From Tricholoma matsutake (Eukaryota; Basidiomycota; Agaricomycetes; Agaricales; Tricholomataceae), in NCBI GenBank assembly GCA_026075535.2, contig AP026541.1, positions 6,634,001 to 6,698,000 on the forward strand: DNA of 64,000 nucleotides. The letters run 5' to 3'. Position numbers and translations under genes: made by a program. Below, piece after piece: positions 58,713 to 64,000 of this stretch (the first letter of the stretch is position 1; the number at the start of each line of letters is the position of its first letter). The notes beneath the pieces were generated by a model. That model was not told the origin of the DNA, did no database searches, and saw only the letters and a program-made list of their open reading frames with translations.

Positions 58713-59908
58713 TATATGAGGCTGTCACAACCCATGCTTCCACTAATTGGATTCCTCATGGATTCCTTCAAAGTTTCCAGCCACTGTCACTGCATTTTCT
58801 GGCAATTATCTCCCTGTGAGATAGGTGCATGATATGGGTCCTATCCTCCAAAGGTGATGTATCAGAAATCTAGCAAGGAGATATGTCAACTCATGTGTAA
58901 GAGTGCCTCTTACATCAGCTTCTTGTTGTCACTTGTTATCCTTAGTACTACATAGTCTACATTCCTTCTGTTGTACTAGTTTAACCTTCCCACAAATCAT
59001 ACTAAGTTCCTTATAGTTTTTGTGTCCTTGAGTGTTGGCAGTTCTGGTTTCCTTCCAAGGGGGTGTCAGGTCTCAAATTAAGGATATCCACTTGTAATTT
59101 TTTTTAAGCAACCTCAACCTCCTTCCAAATAAGGTAAATTTGATTTGTAATCTCACAATTTTTCTCAACCACTTCTTAAAGGCAGTACAATGCAATATAT
59201 ATCAACTATATAGCATGCATCATTGAAGCAGGTCATGTGTGATGCCTGCTTGGCTGCCATACACACTGGGCAACTCCAACTTCTCAGACTAAAGTAATAA
59301 TCCATGCAATCACAATGGAACTGAAAGATGCAGTTTGTGAGCAACAATATCACAAACAGGAGTTGTAATTTGCTTACCCATGTTTTCCATTGTTATGTGG
59401 AGATCCTGAAGCAGCTGCTTCACAACCATGCAGTCAGAAAAATGGCTGGTTGCAGAGGCAGGCATGGTGCATAATGGAGACAGTGTAAGAGAATTTCCTA
59501 TTCTCTTACCAGTTTTCTTCTCCTTACACATTCACTATGACAACTAATACACACAATCATGTGTAGCTAGGTTGATCTGTATCATACAATGTCTAAGATT
59601 AGCATTTTCCCCTCTTGAAATCCACACCAAATTCCTGTTTAGATTGTCCCTGTTCCCTGAGTGCCAGCAGTACAGGGGTACTTCTGTTACACTTTTTTTA
59701 AACACAAACTTGGCCTGGACATGCAGAAGCCCAATGATTTCCTTCAGAAAGCCTTGTTTTTTTATCAAAGACCCCCCATCACTCATATCTCCATGTGAAG
59801 GTGACCACTACAGTCATACAAAAGCTATGTGTCGTATCAAACTGCAACCACCCCCATCCATCAAGAACCTACCAAATTTTTTTTTGCTTGCTGTCTTCCA
59901 TTCTGAGT
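58713..59908. other. Stretch without a recognised gene
   Basis: Short open frames occur on both strands. The best is a minus-strand series at 59531-59165 with Cys-rich words (HCDCMD, SWSCPVCMAAKQ), broken by a frame change. I cannot assign a family. Probably decayed TE sequence. Confidence 0.4.
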
Positions 59909-60264
59909 ACTGTACACTCCCACACCTAACCCAAATGGAATCCGATCAGAATGCTTGGATTCCTAGGACTCTGTTCAGACTGAGCTAGGAAATTTACTGG
60001 CAGAAAAGCCAGCCAAATTTCTGTTCCGAGTCCAAGCTGAGTCTGAGTTCAGTGCATGCAGAATCCTAGCAGAGAGCTAGGACTTGGAATTTCCAGTTAG
60101 GAATCCATCTGGACTCTGCACAGAATTACATGGAATGCTAGGACAAGAACAAGCAGTCTGAGCCCTACTACATTAAACAGTAAAATAATTGTCATGAGCA
60201 AGAATTGAACACTTGACCCCTTGGTCCTAAGTAGTGCAGGACTTAACCATTACACCACAGAGCC
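59909..60264 (-). mobile_element. SINE-like element, tRNA-derived head (copy 1)
   Basis: On the minus strand the head (from 60264) reads GGCTCTGTGGTGTAATGGTT, an A-box as in tRNA genes, followed about 45 bp on by the B-box-like GTGTTCAATTCTTG. The body repeats CTCAGACT and GCTAGGATTC words and ends GTTAGGTGTGGGAGTGTA. The body and tail words recur in copy 2 at 62610-62950. No clean TSD is visible. Confidence 0.55.
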
Positions 60265-60555
60265 ATACTTAGCCCACCCACATCAATCCCCTACATAGTA
60301 CTCCTGGTGGCTGTGTATGACAAAGCACACAGCTGCATCATCAATGTTGCCAGCCCATCACCCAACCACCACCACCACTCTCGACGCCACTGCCTCCCTC
60401 TACCACCACCTCCATTTCATCAACACCCACAGCCACCGCTCCCACGCCCACCTCTTGCAATGCCAAAGCCACAACATAGCCAGAACAACACAAAACAAGT
60501 GCAAATGATTTCACCCTAGATAGCCAAAACACCCCACTCCCAACCCTGTTACACC

Positions 60556-62252
60556 ACCGCTGCAAGCCCCTGCTCGCAGGGTGGATAGGGTGTGACATGG
60601 GTATGGGTAACACCATGGATATCTGGTCACAGGTATGCTTGGGTATGGGTACGGTTCCAGATTGCCATACCCATGCAACACCATATCCTTTTCCACGGTG
60701 TTACAGGTATGCTGGTACTGGGATTCCAGTCATGTGAGTCTGTTGATTAGGTTACACTTTTGTCTACAACGACATATGTGGCCCATCCAATGCCCCTCCC
60801 TTGCCTAAAAAGCGAGATGGAGGTCTCTGCCAGCTTCTCTGGTGCCGACAACGAGGCCCAAATGACGGAATCGTTGTTTGGGCCATGGTAAGTTTTTTGC
60901 TTCATTTGTTTCTTGTTTTTATAAACTTACTACTCTTTCTTTTGTTTTTCAGGTCCTAATCTACTGGGTAACAACAGATGGACAGATGGCCCTAGGTAAG
61001 TTTTTCTTTTCATTTGATTTTGATTATATAAAGTAACTAATCTCTTTCTTTTATCTACTAGGTCTTAAACTATAGGCTATAATGGAGACAATGCCCACCC
61101 AAATGGTGCCAGACAACAGACAACAGACCACCTGCCCCCAGCCTCATGGGCCACTGCTTGTGGGGTAGATTGCGGGTGGAATGGGGCCAATGACAATAGG
61201 GGAGGGTTGGGGGATGAGTAGGGGATGAGGAGGGGGTTGAAACGATGAACAAGGGGGGATGAGGGGGCAAGATGACCAGGGGGAGGCAAGATGATGAGGG
61301 CGGATGAAACAACGAGGGGAACAAGGGTGGATGAGGGTGGCAAGGGGGGGATGAGGAGGACAAGGTGGCCACAAATGACATGCCTACGAGCAGCTGCTTG
61401 TAGGGTGGTTTGTGGTGCAGATGACAAGGGACTACAATGATAATGAATGAGCAGCAACCCAGCACCTGTCACCGCCACTGCGAGCCACTGCTCGCAGGGT
61501 GGATAGCGGGTGCCAACAGACATGGGACCACCCCTGGGTAACCCGAGCAAACCCATGATAAACACCACACCTGTATCCATATGGGTATGGTGTTCATGGG
61601 TACGGGTACAGGTACGGGAAATTATACCCGAGGGTTACCCATGTCACTCCTTAAGGGTGGATTGCAGCATGACAAACCATGAGCAAACCACAAGGAAAAT
61701 GCACACAACAGGAATTACACCCATGGGGACCAGGCAACACAGGGCCAGAGCAACAACGAGGTGAGAAAGACAACAACAGGGCAGGAACAACGAGGACAGG
61801 GGGAGACAATGAGGGCACAAACAATGAGGGCATGATGATGCAAGGAAAACAATGAATGCGACAACAACGACAGCCAGGGAGGACAACAACAATGGGATGG
61901 GGGGGAATGGCAAGGAAACCCAAAAAAAAGGGCCCAAGAGACATCATCGACGTCCCTTGGGCATCTGTGAGTTTGTTTTTCTTTTATTTCATTTTTTTGT
62001 TACTAAAAAACTTTTCCAGGGACCAGACAAGGACAACGAGGGGGGCGGGGACGGTGTGCAAGACCCAGGAAGGCCAATGACAAGGAGAATGTGAGGAGAA
62101 TGACAATGAACAACACACCAACACCAATGACAGGTGCTATGGACAACGGAAACGACACCGCAGAGACAAGGAACGACACGCCAATGCCAATGACAGATGG
62201 CCCAGCACCCACCACCACTGCTGCAAGCAACTGCTCACAGGGTGGACTATGG
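60556..62252. repeat. Dispersed 35-45-bp GC-rich motif, about five copies
   Basis: A motif like CTGCAAGCCCCTGCTCGCAG followed by GGTGGAT recurs at about 60556-60592, 61151-61180 (diverged), 61382-61415 (diverged), 61476-61512 and 62214-62252. Each can pair internally (GCGAGC...GCTCGC). Purine-rich low-complexity sequence (GACAACAATGAGGG-like) and GGGTATGGGTA microsatellites lie between copies. Confidence 0.5.
60817..62100 (+). other. Candidate spliced locus without a long ORF
   Basis: Three well-formed intron signals lie on one strand. The first is GTAAGT...TTTTCAG at 60888-60952, the second GTAAGT...CTACTAG at 60996-61061, and the third GTGAGT...TTTCCAG at 61967-62019 with a TACTAA branch site. 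The ATG at 60817 opens a short exon (MEVSASFSGADNEAQMTESL) but the first splice leads to a stop. It could be a decayed gene, a non-coding transcript, or a domesticated low-complexity gene. Long overlapping frames here are low-complexity artefacts. Confidence 0.4.
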
Positions 62253-62429
62253 GTGCTATGGATGATGGAAACAACACCACAGAGAACAAGGGGGCAGGGA
62301 CAGCAGTAATGACCCAGGTAGACCAACAACAACGACTGAGGGGTGGGGGCAGGGGGAAGGGATGAGAATGACGAGAGTGCACCCTACTGCCACGGCGGGA
62401 GGGGGTAGGCAAAACATGCTATGCACCCA

Positions 62430-62498
62430 CCACCTCGCTGGAGAGCGAGGTGGCGGCCTGTTTATATTTGGTAGCCACCCCCCTCTACAATAGGGGGG
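62430..62498. repeat. Two strong tandem hairpins
   Basis: CCACCTCGCT-GGAG-AGCGAGGTGG (62430-62453, perfect 10-bp stem), then CCCCCCT-loop-AGGGGGG (62478-62498) followed by CTTTTCTTATT. The arrangement resembles a structured 3' end with a T-rich stretch. No transcript is evident. Confidence 0.6.
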
Positions 62499-62609
62499 CT
62501 TTTCTTATTGTTTGTATGCCCGTCGCTCATTTTGAGTGGCAGTGATTTATTTTTTTATTTACATGCAATTTGTAAGTAGCCAATAAATAACATTAATGAT
62601 GTAAACTAC

Positions 62610-62950
62610 CACTGCCATTCTGGCAGAGTGGTATAAATGGTTATGGTCACATGAAGAAAGTTGTGAGGCTGAGGGTTCAAATCTTGTTATTTACATTAAT
62701 CTTTTCTTGGGGACTTAGTCAAAAATTCACTAAGTTGACAGTTGCTCAGACTGTGCTCAGACTGTACTCAGACTTCACTGGGAAATTGGTGTAAACTTCA
62801 CTGGGAATTCAGTCTAACTCGGACTATTAAACTAGTCTGAGCATTCCATGTGGACAACTTGGACTGAGCTCAGACTTTGCTAGGATTCCATGTGGATTCC
62901 TAGCATTCCACTCGGACAGCTCGGACTCCGAATGGACTAGGTGGGGGAGT
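62610..62950 (+). mobile_element. SINE-like element, tRNA-derived head (copy 2)
   Basis: The head TGGCAGAGTGGTATAAATGG and GAGGGTTCAAATCTTG resemble the A and B boxes of a Ser/Leu-type tRNA. The body has repeated CTCAGACT and CTAGGATTCC words. The tail CTAGGTGGGGGAGT matches copy 1. Imperfect 9-bp repeats flank it: GTAAACTAC (62601-62609) and GTAAATTAC (62951-62959). Confidence 0.6.
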
Positions 62951-63082
62951 GTAAATTACAGTCCATTCTGGATGAGATCTATCCATCCTGGGTGAGAAGT
63001 ACATTGGTAGCACACAACAAGGATCTTGAACATTATCGGCTGATCACAGCTCAGTGTTTATTGTCCCCAATCCCCTCATTCA

Positions 63083-64000
63083 TTGCCCCCAATCCCCAAA
63101 ATCATAAATGAATCTCTCTTAAAAGATGTGTTGAAAAACAATAACAGCCTCTTTTTTCTTGTTCTTCATCACCATCACCATACTCTTGACCCTTGCAGAG
63201 TGATTGCAACCTGTCTTGTCTCCCATGTTCCTACACTGCTCACAACCAGGAGCCATGCTCAATGTGTCATTCCACACCCCACCACCACAGCCTCATCACC
63301 CCTGACATTGCTTAGCCCATTGCCAGCACCTGCCTCAGTTCACACCCAGACCACTACTGTCCATGGAATTCCCTTGTCAGACTCTGAATCAGAACCCACC
63401 AGACCTCTTGCTACTATGACCCCCATTGTTGACCTCTTGTATGTGGTCATGGAAGTATGCCAAGTATCCCCATCCTCAGTGCCTATCCTTTCCACTGATG
63501 CTTGACCGTTAATGTCATCCAGCAATTTGAAAACATGTGTCAGTGTTACTTCTCTGTCAAAGATGTTGATGCCGCTGATCATGTTGGCAAGATCATCTAC
63601 AATTCCAAATCTACTGCTATTCAGTCCTGGATCTCAGCACAGGAAGCCCAGCTTATCAACCTCCAGTCCCTGAATTCTTGGTGACATTGAAGAAAAAGCT
63701 CTTGCCTCATACTTGGGAAGATGATCCTATGCAGATACAGATTGCAGTTCAAGGTTCTACAAGCCTCCTGACCTGGGTAAACAAAGTCAGGAATGCAAAT
63801 GATGAACTGAAGGCTATGATGTCCCCTTACCACATCCCTGATGACTGTTTCTGCCTCCACCTCCTCCCCCATCTCTCCAATTGGATGAAATGACTCTACA
63901 AAGCAAACAATGGGATTGCCCCCAGCATGACAAAAGGGACGCCTGATGTGATCATGGATTTTGATGACTGGTTGGAGCATTTGGAACTTTTAGAACTCAA
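63083..64000 (+). pseudogene. Gag-like gene, frame-broken, runs off the window
   Basis: 63083-63505 encodes a Ser/Thr/Pro-rich N-terminus. After a stop, 63502-63684 (VIQQFENMCQCYFSVKDVDA, HVGKIIYNSKSTAIQSWISA) and 63678-63893 (TLKKKLLPHTWEDDPMQIQI, DCFCLHLLPHLSNWMK) form a gypsy-type Gag core with shifts between. The right part continues to 64000 (DFDDWLEHLELLEL). Related to the fragment at 13162-13548. A retroelement probably lies mostly outside the window. Confidence 0.5.

Noticed and set aside
60180..60264. Functional tRNA gene on the minus strand
   Set aside because: A- and B-box-like sequences are present, but the acceptor and T stems do not pair well and SINE-like body sequence continues past the tRNA-like part.
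61070..61580. Long minus-strand ORFs of 131 and 167 codons
   Set aside because: They translate purine-rich low-complexity DNA into Pro/Ser/His runs, overlap each other in different frames, and have no domain or splice support.
61644..62412. Further minus-strand ORFs of about 90-110 codons
   Set aside because: Same low-complexity origin; the plus strand carries the intron signals.

Overview
The window looks like a repeat-rich chromosomal segment of a filamentous basidiomycete, probably an Agaricomycete. Host genes carry many short introns (about 37-76 nt, GT...AG, often with a CTNAY branch site). Transposable elements of every major fungal class surround them, and most TE coding damage is C:G to T:A transition. 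I saw no prokaryotic features, rRNA genes or intact tRNA genes.

Layout. (1) 1-13.6 kb is a nested TE block. A decayed Ty1/copia element (A, minus) has a 590-bp solo LTR in its right LTR, with a TSD. Just beyond lies a young 5.7-kb copia element (B, minus, 6299-11996), then LTR and gag relics. (2) 13.75-31.26 kb is a host gene island: CDC45 (+), an apparently intact pogo-family DNA transposon (16450-19177), the ECO1/ESCO cohesin acetyltransferase (-), a membrane-anchored GH5 exo-beta-1,3-glucanase (-), the NuA4 scaffold VID21/EAF1 (-), an unrecognised small gene (+), and an AlkB-like dioxygenase with CUE and GRF modules (+). (3) 31.3-35.7 kb holds an LTR fragment, a complete 486-bp TRIM-like miniature LTR element and an unrecognised TE-associated gene. 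(4) 35752-41421 is a second copy (C, plus) of the B family, inverted relative to B across 23.7 kb. (5) 41.8-46.7 kb is a decayed Helitron (Helitron-like N-terminal domain plus PIF1-like helicase). (6) 46.96-52.6 kb is a decayed Ty3/gypsy element (D, minus) carrying a 217-bp structured insertion. (7) 52.6-58.7 kb is a chromodomain Ty3/gypsy element (E, plus). Its primer-binding site is an exact 11-nt complement of the predicted start of its own transcript, as in Tf1-type self-priming. (8) 58.7-64 kb holds two SINE-like sequences with a shared tail, a low-complexity locus with clear intron signals but no long ORF, and a gag-like gene running off the right edge.

Functionally, the host island groups S-phase and chromatin genes (helicase loading, cohesion, H4/H2A acetylation) with alkylation repair and cell-wall remodelling. 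There is no sign of co-regulation beyond adjacency. The most notable signals are the self-priming chromovirus, the TRIM with perfect TSD, the Gag-UGA-Pol arrangement conserved in copies B and C, the pogo element with an intact-looking spliced transposase, and the SINE-like pair.
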